DNA of 55,366 bases from Ignavibacteria bacterium (GCA_021286645.1 JAJTBZ010000105.1:1-55366), one strand, 5' to 3'; positions 26,709 through 38,086 are shown, numbered from the stretch's first letter. Numbers and translations are program-made. The notes: a model not told the origin generated them from the letters alone.

Positions 26709-27232
26709 TTTCGTAAAGTCTCCGCCATTTTCGCCCTGCCGGAATGTAAATGCAGCTTAATTTCAGATACCGGGAACTCTGGTAGAAATTCATTCACCTC
26801 CGAAGGGGTATATTTTTTTACATCTATTAGAATTAGCATAAAGCGTTCTTTTATATCAAGTGACTGCAAGGCTACATCAAATGAACTTAGACGAAGCTGA
26901 GTCATATGACGATGCTCTATTTTTGCTTCTTTCGTAACAGGCTTACTATCATTCTTCAGGCGTTCCCTGAATGTAGCCAGATAAAAGTGTATAGTGATAC
27001 CATGCATCCATGAAATAAAAGCACTGTTCATCCTGACTTGCTGAATGTTTTTCCATGCAAAAAGAAAAACTTCTTTTGTCAGATCCAATGCAACTGCCTG
27101 ATCATTAGATAAGCGGAATAATAATGTAAATACATTATCTATGTACATAGAAACCAACTGGTAGTATGTACGGACGTTACCTTTCTTCGATCCTTCAATC
27201 AGGTTTTGAATATATTTATTATTTTCGTCCAT
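26705..27232 (-). CDS. ECF-type RNA polymerase sigma factor, somewhat divergent
   Basis: 175 residues. Region 2 is recognisable (DNVFTLLFRLSNDQAVALDLTKEVF...AWKNIQQV), although the usual WL.RIA.N segment reads WMHGITIH. Region 4 is SLDIKERFMLILIDVKKYTPSEVNEFL and then SEIKLHLHSGRAKMAETL. The match is good but weaker than for most ECF factors, and the recognition helix is unusual (PEFPVSEIKL). It pairs with the zinc anti-sigma gene that overlaps it. The GH13-type gene ends only five bases upstream, so all three may share a transcript. Confidence 0.82.
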   Translation of the reverse strand: MDENNKYIQNLIEGSKKGNVRTYYQLVSMYIDNVFTLLFRLSNDQAVALDLTKEVFLFAWKNIQQVRMNSAFISWMHGITIHFYLATFRERLKNDSKPVTKEAKIEHRHMTQLRLSSFDVALQSLDIKERFMLILIDVKKYTPSEVNEFLPEFPVSEIKLHLHSGRAKMAETLRK

Positions 27233-27237
27233 TCGAA

Positions 27238-30200
27238 CTATTCAGACTTCTTATTTTTTTCGTTTTTTTTGATTGATATTTTCTTCTCAGTGCTCTTTAT
27301 ATTCTTCAATTTTTTTGAAGTTGAAACTTCCCCTTTTTTAACCATTTTTTGTTTTTCAGGATTACCAGTTGCAGGTTTCTTTGAAACCAACCGCTTTTTC
27401 ATTTCCTTTTTTTCCGAAACCGAATTGGCACTACTGTTTTTGCTTTCCAGAACAATTGACTTGAGGTAATCTTGTAATCTATATCCCGATCGTCCCGAAA
27501 GGGTTTCAAACATATTAGTTGAAGTAATTAAATTGGCAACATTACTTGCAAATATACGAGATTTTAGAACTTTCTTACGAGTTTCTATTGATGCAGCTTC
27601 ATGCGAGACTGCGGAAAGTGCCTGAAAACTCCAGTCAAAGAATGTAAGGAAGAAATTCCATCGTAACAATACATCGTACCTCTCCCTACTGAAATACTCT
27701 ATGCCATCGTATACATTATAGCCAATAAAGTAACGTATTTCAGGTATTTCAAGCAACTTAACCGAATAATCCACGTACAAATTCATTTTCTGATCACTCG
27801 TCAATTGTTGATCATCCGGAATTGGAATTTGGTACGTCTTTTCAGGAAGAATTACTTCGGCAATTAATACCAATAATAAATCAAATTCATCTTTTATTGT
27901 TTGGTAATTGTTATTTAACCGAATCAGGGCCTGCCATAATTGTTTAGGTAAAACGAATTTATTTATCAGATCAGAATAATTTTCCCCATTCGGCAAACGA
28001 ACAGCTGATAGAATCCGGCGCATAACGAGGAAAATGATTAACATGTCGTTATATACGGGTGCGTCGTCATGGTAAAAGAAAGCTGTGAATTTATCAAAGT
28101 CAGTTTTTAAAGGATTGGCCTTTGTTATACCCTGCTGCATATGCTCGCGACAAAAACGTAGAACGGTCAGGTCGAATTGAATTAATTGAACAATTTTCTG
28201 CATTAATTCACAATCATAACCAAGCGATTTCATTTGATCTACTACTGCAGATAATCTGCTAATCAGCGAAGGCGAAAATTCATGACTACCAATACCATCA
28301 GAATAACCGCTGAATGTTAAAAATTCATTTATATTGGTTCTGTTGAAAAGTTCGTTAAGATGAGCATGCAACTGATACGATCGAACTTCATTAAGGGCTT
28401 CTTGTATCGAGGGGACCCCTTTACCCTGTAAAACTTGATACAATTTCTCATAATCCCCATTCGTATCGATAATTTCCTTAAAATTGATAAAGACTTTATA
28501 CTCATATCCATTAAGATTTGTTTCGAAACCATGAGTTGCGATCTGCGAGCCCGAGAATAAGTATTCATTCCTGCTTCTGGTTTCGTAGCAGCTATAATAT
28601 ACCGAAGGTGAATTATTCAGATGTAGCGCATCAGCTAAATTTGTTGTGTAAAAATCGGGGCTTTCCTGACTTTGAGCATCACCCTTTACCCTTCTACAGG
28701 AAGTCATTACCCTGCCAAAAGTTTGTTCGTACGAGTTATTGTATAACACCAATCCACATTCCTGGTGCGACTGGTTAGTAAATGCAATAACATTATGATT
28801 GACATCGTACCCCGATATCATGAAATCATACAACCAGAAATTATGAACTTCAGAAAAAAGCCAACGACGTTGAACTAATGGAACAAGTTCTCTTTCATGT
28901 CGATCGATAAGGTAATAATCGGGTAGTTCATTGTAATATGCACGCTGATATTCCATACCATACTTTTCAGTAAACCCTTCAACCTGACCGTGTGCAAACA
29001 TTGGCAGGCCCGGTAATGTAATCATCATTACACTTACGCCAAAGTACTTATCGCCTTTGCCGAATTGATTAACGGCAGTTTCTTCATCCGGATTACTCAT
29101 GAAATTCACATACCGTTTAAGAATTTCAGGGTTAAATTCTAAAGTATTACGAATTAGCTCTTTGTATTTATAATTCTCTTCACGCATAAACATATGCATA
29201 AACGCGCTATTATAAACACGATGCATGCCCAAAGTACGCACAAAGTACCCCTCCATTAGCCAAAACGCTTCTGCCAGCAGCAGAGTATCGGGCATTTCAC
29301 TATTCATACGATCTACTACTTCACGCCAGAACTCAATGGGCATATGTGAATCGAATGTTTCGAAAGTCATACTATAGTCAGATCGGGAAGGTATAGCACC
29401 ACCTAAACCAGGTTGAGGGAACCATAAACGCTGGAAGTGTTTCTTCGTTAACGTCATTGCAGCGTCGAATCGGATAATTGGGAATAACGAAGCGACATGT
29501 TGAATTTGCTTAATTAGAGCTTCGCGCACTTCAGGTAATAACAAATTCAACTGGGCAGTATCATTCCACGGCATGTTCGTTCCATCGTTGCCGTGATAGA
29601 TATATCTGACTCTGCCGGTATTTTTTTCATATAACTCAAAAACAACAGCAGCATCCTGTTTGGTATAATATCTATCTTCAATTCGGATCTGATAAGCAGG
29701 ATCATCTGAAAGATCCGGACCGGTAAAAGAGTAACTCGGATAAGGAGGATTGTCTGCTTGTATAAAGTAATTCGGGTTATCGAGCAACCATTTTGAGAAA
29801 ATTCCCGTATGATTAGGAACCATGTCACTCGCAAGGCGTATGCCACGCTGCCAACAACGCTCTTTCAAGTTTTTCAGCGCTTCATAGCCACCGAGTTTCT
29901 CAGCCACGTTATAATCGAATAATGAATATGCGGAAGCTACTGCATCATGATTACCACAAAACTGTTTAACTTTTTTAGAAGCACTGCTCCGTTCCCAAAC
30001 GCCAATAAGCCACAGGGCATTAAAGTGCCAGGACCGCAACTGATCCAGTTCACTATCGGGAATTTGGTCCAACGTTGTAATTGATCGGCCATGTTTTTTT
30101 GATAATTGATCCAACCAAACAAAAATATTCTTCGCGAGCATTACTACCTTTGGCATCCAGGCTGTATCAGGAGTAAATTGTTCTTCTTCAAGATAAAATG

Positions 30201-31113
30201 CTAAGTCAGGGTTTTCTGAACCAGAAATAACAATTCCCTGTTCTTTAAGCGATTTTAGCCGGCGAATTTCTTCAATAGACAATAATTTATACTCAGGGAT
30301 TGGGCCGCCATCCCCTTTTCCACCATGTTGTTGGAAAAGCTTCGAATCTTCATAAATTAAATCGGCTCCGCCCAATAATTTAAGCTTCAAACCATCATAT
30401 ATTGATATTCCCCATCGCTCCAACATATATTTAAGCTGTAAATCAGCATTATCGGGGTGCGCATCAATCGGCATTTGTAAAAAGCGTAAAAGAGAGAACC
30501 CGGTAATGCCAATTGGCTTTTCATCTTCAAAAAAACGATTGCTGTGATTTATAAACTGCTCATATACTGGCATTTTCTTGAGCATTGTATCATCAAACAA
30601 ATCCTTTAACGGCGTTATCGCTGGGTTGATATTCTCCAGATATAATAGTAAAAGCTCTTCATAAATAATTACCGTGTTACTCTTCGTACCCGTATAACCC
30701 GAAAGATATTCCTTCGCAGTCATTCTACCGGTTATTACCGGTTTTGGGGGAAAGAGAGTAACAAATTGCAGTAGCAACTCATGAGAAGCAAAACCTGCTC
30801 CGGCAGTAAAATTCTCGAGGGCACGTTGTAGTACGCCGGGATTGATTTCCTGTTCATATTTGCTTATAACATAGTGCAAAACTTCATGAAAAAGAGCCGC
30901 TGCATTAATTAGCCCGGGAGTCACAAATGTGTCGCTCCCCTCTTTGCGCCTCTCGGCATTAATAATCTCTGATAATTGTCGGGCAGCATGAAAGTCTGCT
31001 ACAATTATATTGCCTGTGATCGAGAAAAAATTAAGCGGGATATTGTATTTAACCCTTGAATCAGCGGAAACATGTAAAAAGTAGGTTATCGAACCATTTT
31101 TATTCAGTTGCAT
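27238..31113 (-). CDS. Very large GH13-type alpha-amylase family protein, cytosolic
   Basis: 1291 residues without a signal peptide. The N-terminal part (1-290) is unassigned and contains HEVLH (76-80), an HExxH pattern. The central part is a GH13 barrel: region I SDMVPNHTG, region II IIRFDAAMTL (nucleophile D550), region III LLLAEAFWLM (acid/base E615), and region IV MSNPDEETA (D676). The usual His of region IV (NHD) is replaced by Pro. The catalytic Asp-Glu-Asp triad is kept. After about residue 820 comes a long region of unknown fold, and the last 60 residues are a Lys/Ser-rich basic tail. It probably acts on alpha-glucans inside the cell. Exact specificity is unknown. It sits five bases ahead of the sigma-factor gene. 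Confidence 0.8.
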   Translation of the reverse strand: MQLNKNGSITYFLHVSADSRVKYNIPLNFFSITGNIIVADFHAARQLSEIINAERRKEGSDTFVTPGLINAAALFHEVLHYVISKYEQEINPGVLQRALENFTAGAGFASHELLLQFVTLFPPKPVITGRMTAKEYLSGYTGTKSNTVIIYEELLLLYLENINPAITPLKDLFDDTMLKKMPVYEQFINHSNRFFEDEKPIGITGFSLLRFLQMPIDAHPDNADLQLKYMLERWGISIYDGLKLKLLGGADLIYEDSKLFQQHGGKGDGGPIPEYKLLSIEEIRRLKSLKEQGIVISGSENPDLAFYLEEEQFTPDTAWMPKVVMLAKNIFVWLDQLSKKHGRSITTLDQIPDSELDQLRSWHFNALWLIGVWERSSASKKVKQFCGNHDAVASAYSLFDYNVAEKLGGYEALKNLKERCWQRGIRLASDMVPNHTGIFSKWLLDNPNYFIQADNPPYPSYSFTGPDLSDDPAYQIRIEDRYYTKQDAAVVFELYEKNTGRVRYIYHGNDGTNMPWNDTAQLNLLLPEVREALIKQIQHVASLFPIIRFDAAMTLTKKHFQRLWFPQPGLGGAIPSRSDYSMTFETFDSHMPIEFWREVVDRMNSEMPDTLLLAEAFWLMEGYFVRTLGMHRVYNSAFMHMFMREENYKYKELIRNTLEFNPEILKRYVNFMSNPDEETAVNQFGKGDKYFGVSVMMITLPGLPMFAHGQVEGFTEKYGMEYQRAYYNELPDYYLIDRHERELVPLVQRRWLFSEVHNFWLYDFMISGYDVNHNVIAFTNQSHQECGLVLYNNSYEQTFGRVMTSCRRVKGDAQSQESPDFYTTNLADALHLNNSPSVYYSCYETRSRNEYLFSGSQIATHGFETNLNGYEYKVFINFKEIIDTNGDYEKLYQVLQGKGVPSIQEALNEVRSYQLHAHLNELFNRTNINEFLTFSGYSDGIGSHEFSPSLISRLSAVVDQMKSLGYDCELMQKIVQLIQFDLTVLRFCREHMQQGITKANPLKTDFDKFTAFFYHDDAPVYNDMLIIFLVMRRILSAVRLPNGENYSDLINKFVLPKQLWQALIRLNNNYQTIKDEFDLLLVLIAEVILPEKTYQIPIPDDQQLTSDQKMNLYVDYSVKLLEIPEIRYFIGYNVYDGIEYFSRERYDVLLRWNFFLTFFDWSFQALSAVSHEAASIETRKKVLKSRIFASNVANLITSTNMFETLSGRSGYRLQDYLKSIVLESKNSSANSVSEKKEMKKRLVSKKPATGNPEKQKMVKKGEVSTSKKLKNIKSTEKKISIKKNEKNKKSE

Positions 31114-31223
31114 ACTGCTATAAGCTTAAAAATTAAATAAAAGCAAATTTAACAACTGAAAAATATGAAATGAAATAATAAAACCAACTATATATAGTTT
31201 AAAAGTATTAAACAGCCCATATT

Positions 31224-31346
31224 TTACAAGAATTGAGGTTCAGAATAAAGCTCAGGATCGATAGCAGGCTGGTCTTTTTTGGCGAAAAATAGCCAATTAA
31301 AAGCTCTGCCTGTAGCTGTTTGCAGACATGAGCTAAAACCGCCCAT
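31224..31346 (-). CDS. Candidate 40-residue protein, unknown
   Basis: An ATG at 31346 opens a 40-codon frame ending in TAA. A GGGAG lies about ten bases upstream. The product begins MGGFSSCLQTATG and ends PELYSEPQFL, with one Trp-Phe-rich patch in between. No family is recognised. It lies alone between a terminator and the GH13 promoter. Its composition looks protein-like, but at this length chance cannot be excluded. Confidence 0.25.
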   Translation of the reverse strand: MGGFSSCLQTATGRAFNWLFFAKKDQPAIDPELYSEPQFL

Positions 31347-31470
31347 TACTTTCAATCTCCCTTAGTTTATGTACATATTCGGGACTAGAACTAAAATTGG
31401 CCTGAACAGCCCTATGTGAATGGGTAAAAGTAAAAGATCTGGAATTAATTAAGATAAGGGAAAAAAAAAG

Positions 31471-31499
31471 TGCCTCCGGATCAGGATAACCCGGAGGCA
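31471..31499 (-). terminator. Strong intrinsic terminator of the yicC-to-nfnB run
   Basis: TGCCTCCGG at 31471-31479 pairs with CCGGAGGCA at 31491-31499. Read on the minus strand, the stem is followed by a run of nine T, the classic rho-independent form. It lies 23 bases after the stop of the large Nfn-type subunit. Confidence 0.92.
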
Positions 31500-31522
31500 A
31501 AAAATATTATTATGATTTAATA

Positions 31523-33819
<2,297 letters not shown>

Positions 33820-33831
33820 AAGCTACTAAAC

Positions 33832-34968
33832 TTATCTTTCTTTTTTATTAATTGGAATTATAACATAAAATACTGTTCCATGAGCCTGATTCGTATAGAA
33901 ACCGACTCTGCCACGGAGATACGTTTCTCCAAAGAGTTTCATACTATACGTACCAAGGCCCCGATCATTTCCTTTAGTTGAAAATGACCGGTTGAATATT
34001 TGTAACTGATTCGTACGGGGAATAAATCCCGGGTTATGTACAGAAAACACTGCATACCCAAATCGAATGCCTGTATAAAGTGTTATTGTGCCTTCATCAT
34101 TAAGTGCTTCAATAGCATTTTTCGTCATATTTCCAATGATCCTTCTCATGAGCGCACCATCGGAGATAAATGAAAAATCAACTGACCGTTTATCAACCTC
34201 TACGGTAAACGATTTTAAAGTAGGTAAGGTTCTATACAAATTCACCACGTCCTCGAGCATAGGTAACGCGTTCAATATTTCTTTTCGAACCACCATTGTA
34301 CCACGCTCGGCCATCAAAATATCGCGCTGCCCGAGTATTTCCTCAATCAATCTGTCTGAAAGCTGGGAAAGGATTTGTAATGCTCGGGGATCAGGCGGTT
34401 CATTTTCCACGAGTAAGTCAGCAAATCCTTTTATACCAGTAGCTGTATTCAGGATATCATGAAAAAACACCTTCTCCAGAACCCTTCTGCGTTTCTCATC
34501 CTGAATATCTACTACCATAATGATTGTAAAGGTTTCACCCCCGATAGCTAAAGGAGTTGAATGAACCCGAAGATCCAGTGCCTGATTATTATGGGTGTTA
34601 ATTCTGCATTCCTGAACGTCTTCTTTCCCGGCAAGGGCACTAAGAATGGAGTTTACAGCACCACATTGCGAACAGAATTCCGTTGTACCACATCCACCGG
34701 CAGATTCATGTGAATGAATACAGCCAAGCATCTCTCCCGGTCGCAGACCCATGATCTCTGAAAGTGAATTGATATGTAAGAAATCTTTTAATGCGGAATT
34801 TACATAGACAATCTGCCTATGTTGATTCACAACCATTAGTATTGCCGGTAAAGCCTGCAAAACCGGGTTCTTAAAAACTTGAGTCCCTACTGCATCTGCT
34901 TGCCTTTTAACCATTGTAAGGGGTATACGCTCAGCAGGAGCATATTTCGTACGCATAGCTCGATTCAT
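33832..34968 (-). CDS. Soluble histidine kinase with cysteine-rich PAS domain
   Basis: 378 residues, no membrane segment. The PAS domain (about 35-155) contains four closely placed cysteines, C83, C93, C99 and C102, in the arrangement GCIHSHESAGGC...FCSQC, a candidate metal or redox-cluster site. It is followed by a short HisKA with FFHDILNTATGIKGF (H170) and an HATPase with MTKNAIEALNDEG and a shortened G-box region (NDRGLGTYSMKLF). The gene overlaps the SDR stop by one base (TAATG) and precedes the NfnA-type gene by 12 bases. No response regulator is encoded beside it. Similar PAS-HK proteins with these cysteines occur in other anaerobes. Confidence 0.85.
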   Translation of the reverse strand: MNRAMRTKYAPAERIPLTMVKRQADAVGTQVFKNPVLQALPAILMVVNQHRQIVYVNSALKDFLHINSLSEIMGLRPGEMLGCIHSHESAGGCGTTEFCSQCGAVNSILSALAGKEDVQECRINTHNNQALDLRVHSTPLAIGGETFTIIMVVDIQDEKRRRVLEKVFFHDILNTATGIKGFADLLVENEPPDPRALQILSQLSDRLIEEILGQRDILMAERGTMVVRKEILNALPMLEDVVNLYRTLPTLKSFTVEVDKRSVDFSFISDGALMRRIIGNMTKNAIEALNDEGTITLYTGIRFGYAVFSVHNPGFIPRTNQLQIFNRSFSTKGNDRGLGTYSMKLFGETYLRGRVGFYTNQAHGTVFYVIIPINKKER

Positions 34969-35753
34969 TATATTACCACCTTTGAATAACCACCATCAAC
35001 TGTCAATACCTGTCCTGTAATGTACGAAGCCTGTCCGGAGCAAAAGAATGAAACGGCAGCTGCAATTTCTTCAGGAAGCCCAAATCTACGAGCAGGTATT
35101 TGGTTGAGTAACCCTGCTTCAATCTCAGCAACTGTTTTTCCGGCAACCGCGGCCCGTTTTTTTGATAACGCCTGAACCCTTTCGGTAAGTGTGTACCCGG
35201 GGGCAACAGTATTAATGGTTATGCCGTATTCAGCCACCTGATGTGCAAGAACATTTGCAAAAGCAGTTAGAGCAGCCCGGTAAGTTGTAGAGATTACCAG
35301 ATTATCGATGTAATTCTGTACAGCAATAGAAGTGATATTTACAATCCTTCCGAAATTTTTCGATTTCATACCGGGTAAAAATGCTTTAGACAAAATTTGA
35401 GCACTTCGTAAAATTTCAGTATGCCCATTATACCAATCCTCAGCAGTGAAATCATCAAAATAACCGGCAGAAGGGCCGCCACAGTTATTTATCAGTATAT
35501 CTACCGAACCATAAATATCGAGTACTCTTGAAGCAAACGACTCGATGTGCTCTTCATTGTGCAAATCACAAACGATATAAGGTACTTTCGTTTGGAATTT
35601 GGCAGAAAGATTTGCCGCGGCTGAACGTATATTATTTTCATTAGAGGAAGAAATAAGAACCGTACAACCATCCGCTATCAACCGATCCGCAACAGCAAGG
35701 CCTATACCCTTACTTGAAGCAGTAATTACTGCAATTTTATTTTGCTCTGACAT
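34968..35753 (-). CDS. SDR family protein with non-standard active site
   Basis: 261 residues. The Rossmann fold is clear: TASSKGIGLAVADRL for the cofactor loop, NNCGGPSAGYF after strand 4, ITSIAV holding the catalytic Ser, and ARRFGLPEEIAAAVSFFCS and YITGQVLTVDGG at the end. The usual YxxxK pair is broken: the Tyr is followed by RAAL (TTYRAALTAF), so the Lys is missing. The same replacement is seen in a known subgroup of SDRs whose reaction is not established. It may be an oxidoreductase of altered mechanism or a binding protein. It overlaps the PAS kinase gene by one base. Confidence 0.85.
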   Translation of the reverse strand: MSEQNKIAVITASSKGIGLAVADRLIADGCTVLISSSNENNIRSAAANLSAKFQTKVPYIVCDLHNEEHIESFASRVLDIYGSVDILINNCGGPSAGYFDDFTAEDWYNGHTEILRSAQILSKAFLPGMKSKNFGRIVNITSIAVQNYIDNLVISTTYRAALTAFANVLAHQVAEYGITINTVAPGYTLTERVQALSKKRAAVAGKTVAEIEAGLLNQIPARRFGLPEEIAAAVSFFCSGQASYITGQVLTVDGGYSKVVI

Positions 35754-35809
35754 ATGCTATTCAAAGTTTGTTTTGCTCAAAATATGGCAAATATTATCTC
35801 TAAACAATA

Positions 35810-36649
35810 CTACTTTAAACGGAGTACAATTATACCCGTATGTTTTTTGTTCTTCTTCAAATAGTCTGCCAAAGTGGTTTCGGTGATCTGGACTTTGCTA
35901 CCTGTAATGGGGGCATGCATAAAATGCACTTTGCCTTGCTGGTCGCGTACTGCGAGTCCAACGTGTGCAATATCGATTCCGGGAACATTGGTGGTGATGG
36001 CAATTAAATCGCCTTCAAGGATATTTTTCTCTACTTCACCCACTTTATCTTTTGGGATATAAAAATACGTTCTCTTGCTAATTGCTGCTTCATAACGCTT
36101 CATAGAATCGATGAATGCAGCTGTTTCCTTTAATTGGCGATAACTTTCGGGATGCGTAGTCATAAAATCAAGTGGAAACACAATAGGCTCACCACCGATA
36201 GAACGGGTAATATCTTCAGCTATACCCTTTTTACAGTTATCAAAAATCCAATCTGAAAAATAGTGTAAACGCGATGGATACGAATTAATTACTCCCCCCC
36301 GATACCGGATTTTCTGGAGATTAGATTTATAGGATTCGAGACTTTTATCTTTCGATTTTACCGTAAGTGTGTATGCCACGCAGGTTTCTAAAAAGGTAGT
36401 ACAATCCAACTCGGTAAAATTAAGAACAAGATGTTCGGGTCCTTCCTGCTCAAGAGTATGGGCTACATAGGGTGTACCAAGAAAGGTCCTTCCAACAAAA
36501 CCATTTATTTCACCAGAAGTTTTAAATTCCTGTTTTGATTCAATTATTGCTTTCAAATGTACATTAAAAGCTGACTCATGAATATCAGGTTTTTGAGCAT
36601 TAAGCGTAATAATAAGAATAGTAAAAATGAGCACAAATAATTTTTTCAT
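35810..36649 (-). CDS. DUF1460 (NlpC/P60-like) exported protein
   Basis: 279 residues with a signal peptide (about 1-19, ending LNAQ). Family marks are PYVAHTLEQEGPEHLVLN followed by FTELDCTTFLE (catalytic-type Cys83), the IRYRGG and YPSRLHYFSDW motifs, and IDIAHVGLAV with the His and a GDLIAITT strand. DUF1460 proteins adopt an NlpC/P60-like cysteine-hydrolase fold and are thought to cut peptidoglycan peptides or amide bonds in the periplasm. It overlaps dnaB by four bases (ATGA), an unusual partner that likely reflects co-transcription only. Confidence 0.85.
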   Translation of the reverse strand: MKKLFVLIFTILIITLNAQKPDIHESAFNVHLKAIIESKQEFKTSGEINGFVGRTFLGTPYVAHTLEQEGPEHLVLNFTELDCTTFLETCVAYTLTVKSKDKSLESYKSNLQKIRYRGGVINSYPSRLHYFSDWIFDNCKKGIAEDITRSIGGEPIVFPLDFMTTHPESYRQLKETAAFIDSMKRYEAAISKRTYFYIPKDKVGEVEKNILEGDLIAITTNVPGIDIAHVGLAVRDQQGKVHFMHAPITGSKVQITETTLADYLKKNKKHTGIIVLRLK

Positions 36650-38073
36650 ATAGGGAAGTCCTCTTCAGGTGGCATATTAGTAGATTGCGGCAATTCATCA
36701 TATCTACGTTGTAATTCAGCACTTTCAAAGCGACCAAAATCTTTGCGAAATGTCAATTTCACATCCCCGGTAGGACCGTTACGATGCTTAGCAACGATTA
36801 TTTCGGCAACGTTTTCGAGGCTTGTTCCGTCTTTATCTACCTTCATACCATAGTACTCCGGTCTATGAATAAACATAACAACATCTGCATCCTGCTCAAT
36901 CGAACCGGATTCCCGCAAATCTGATAATTGTGGTTTTTTGTCTTGCCTTGATTCAACTGCACGATTCAGCTGAGCAAGGGCAAGAATAGGTAAATTTAAT
37001 TCTTTAGCCAAGGCTTTCAGTGAACGCGAGATATGAGAGATTTCTCTTTCACGGCTATCCATCCGCTCATGGCTCTGCATCAACTGCAAATAATCAATTA
37101 CAATGAAGCCAATTTTCTGTTCATTCTTTAAACGGCGTGCCTTTGCTGTTATTTCTAACACGGAAAGCGCGGGAGTATCATCGATATACATAGGTATCTC
37201 GACTAATTTCGCGGCTCCTCTAGCCAATTTTTGTGATTTATTGGGAGGAAGTTTTCCTGTTCTTACGCCTTGTGATTCTACCTGGGCCTCTGCGCTTAGC
37301 AAGCGAAGTACCAATTGCTGTGTATTCATTTCAAGGCTAAAAAGAGCAACTGGCACATGATCGGCAGCGTTTCGTGCCAAATTTAAAGCGAATGCTGTTT
37401 TACCCATAGAGGGACGAGCGGCAAGAATAATCATATCCGAATTCTGAAAGCCACCCAGGAGATTATCCATATCGTAATAACCCGTAGGAACTGCAAACTC
37501 TTTGAGGAAATCTTTGGAATGAATTGAATCGATGTATTCCATGGCATCGTTCACAGCTTTACGCAGATCGACATAAGATTTTTTGATATGGCGTTCGGTA
37601 ATTTCAAAAATACATCGTTCTGCCCTATCGAGTATAGTTAAGGCATCATCTTTAGCGTTATGGGCATCAGAAGAGATTTTATTACTGGTAGAGATTAATT
37701 CGCGGAGAATAGAACGCTCAAGAACTACACGCGCGTAATACTCGAAATTAGCAGCCGTATCAAGATTCTGCGTCAGCTCAATCAAATAAGCAGCACCACC
37801 GGCTTCTTCAGCTTTATCAATTCTTTTAAGCTCGTTAAAAACAGTAAGATGATCTATAGCTTCGTTTTCTGAAAAGAGTTTACGAATAGTCTGAAATATC
37901 AATTTATGTTTTTTAGCGTAAAAGACTTCATCATTCAAAATATTCATGCCTTTGTAGACAGCCTCACGGTCAATCATCATTGCACCGAGTACAGCCATTT
38001 CCATTTCAATTGCATGGGGCGGAAGATTTCCGCTATTACCTCTTGTTTCGCTAAAAATTGAAAGATCGCTCAT
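36646..38073 (-). CDS. dnaB: Replicative DNA helicase DnaB
   Basis: 475 residues. The N-terminal helical domain (about 15-120) begins PPHAIEMEMAVLGAMMID. The RecA-like C-terminal domain has Walker A ARPSMGKTAFALN, VALFSLEM, the DYLQLM Walker B, LNLPILALAQLNRAVESR and FIHRPEYYG, all as in bacterial DnaB. No intein is present. It unwinds DNA ahead of the replication fork as a hexamer. It lies 13 bases after the uracil-DNA glycosylase gene and overlaps the DUF1460 gene by four bases, within the long minus-strand run. Confidence 0.97.
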   Translation of the reverse strand: MSDLSIFSETRGNSGNLPPHAIEMEMAVLGAMMIDREAVYKGMNILNDEVFYAKKHKLIFQTIRKLFSENEAIDHLTVFNELKRIDKAEEAGGAAYLIELTQNLDTAANFEYYARVVLERSILRELISTSNKISSDAHNAKDDALTILDRAERCIFEITERHIKKSYVDLRKAVNDAMEYIDSIHSKDFLKEFAVPTGYYDMDNLLGGFQNSDMIILAARPSMGKTAFALNLARNAADHVPVALFSLEMNTQQLVLRLLSAEAQVESQGVRTGKLPPNKSQKLARGAAKLVEIPMYIDDTPALSVLEITAKARRLKNEQKIGFIVIDYLQLMQSHERMDSREREISHISRSLKALAKELNLPILALAQLNRAVESRQDKKPQLSDLRESGSIEQDADVVMFIHRPEYYGMKVDKDGTSLENVAEIIVAKHRNGPTGDVKLTFRKDFGRFESAELQRRYDELPQSTNMPPEEDFPI

Positions 38074-38086
38074 AAAGTGTATAGTA

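Larger units (their letters stand above)
31114..31522. other. 409-base region between the GH13 gene and the Nfn run
   Basis: It holds the promoter side of the GH13 gene. A CAAATTTA at 31144-31151 reads TAAATTTG on the minus strand, matching the TAnnTTTG element about 30 bases before the start, without a clear -33 partner. It also holds a short open frame (31224-31346) and the terminator of the Nfn run (31471-31499). The part from 31347 to 31470 shows nothing I can name. Confidence 0.45.

Noticed and set aside
31347-31470. Open minus-strand frame without a start codon
   Set aside because: It runs through the terminator U-run, lacks ATG/GTG/TTG with a ribosome site and has no recognisable family.
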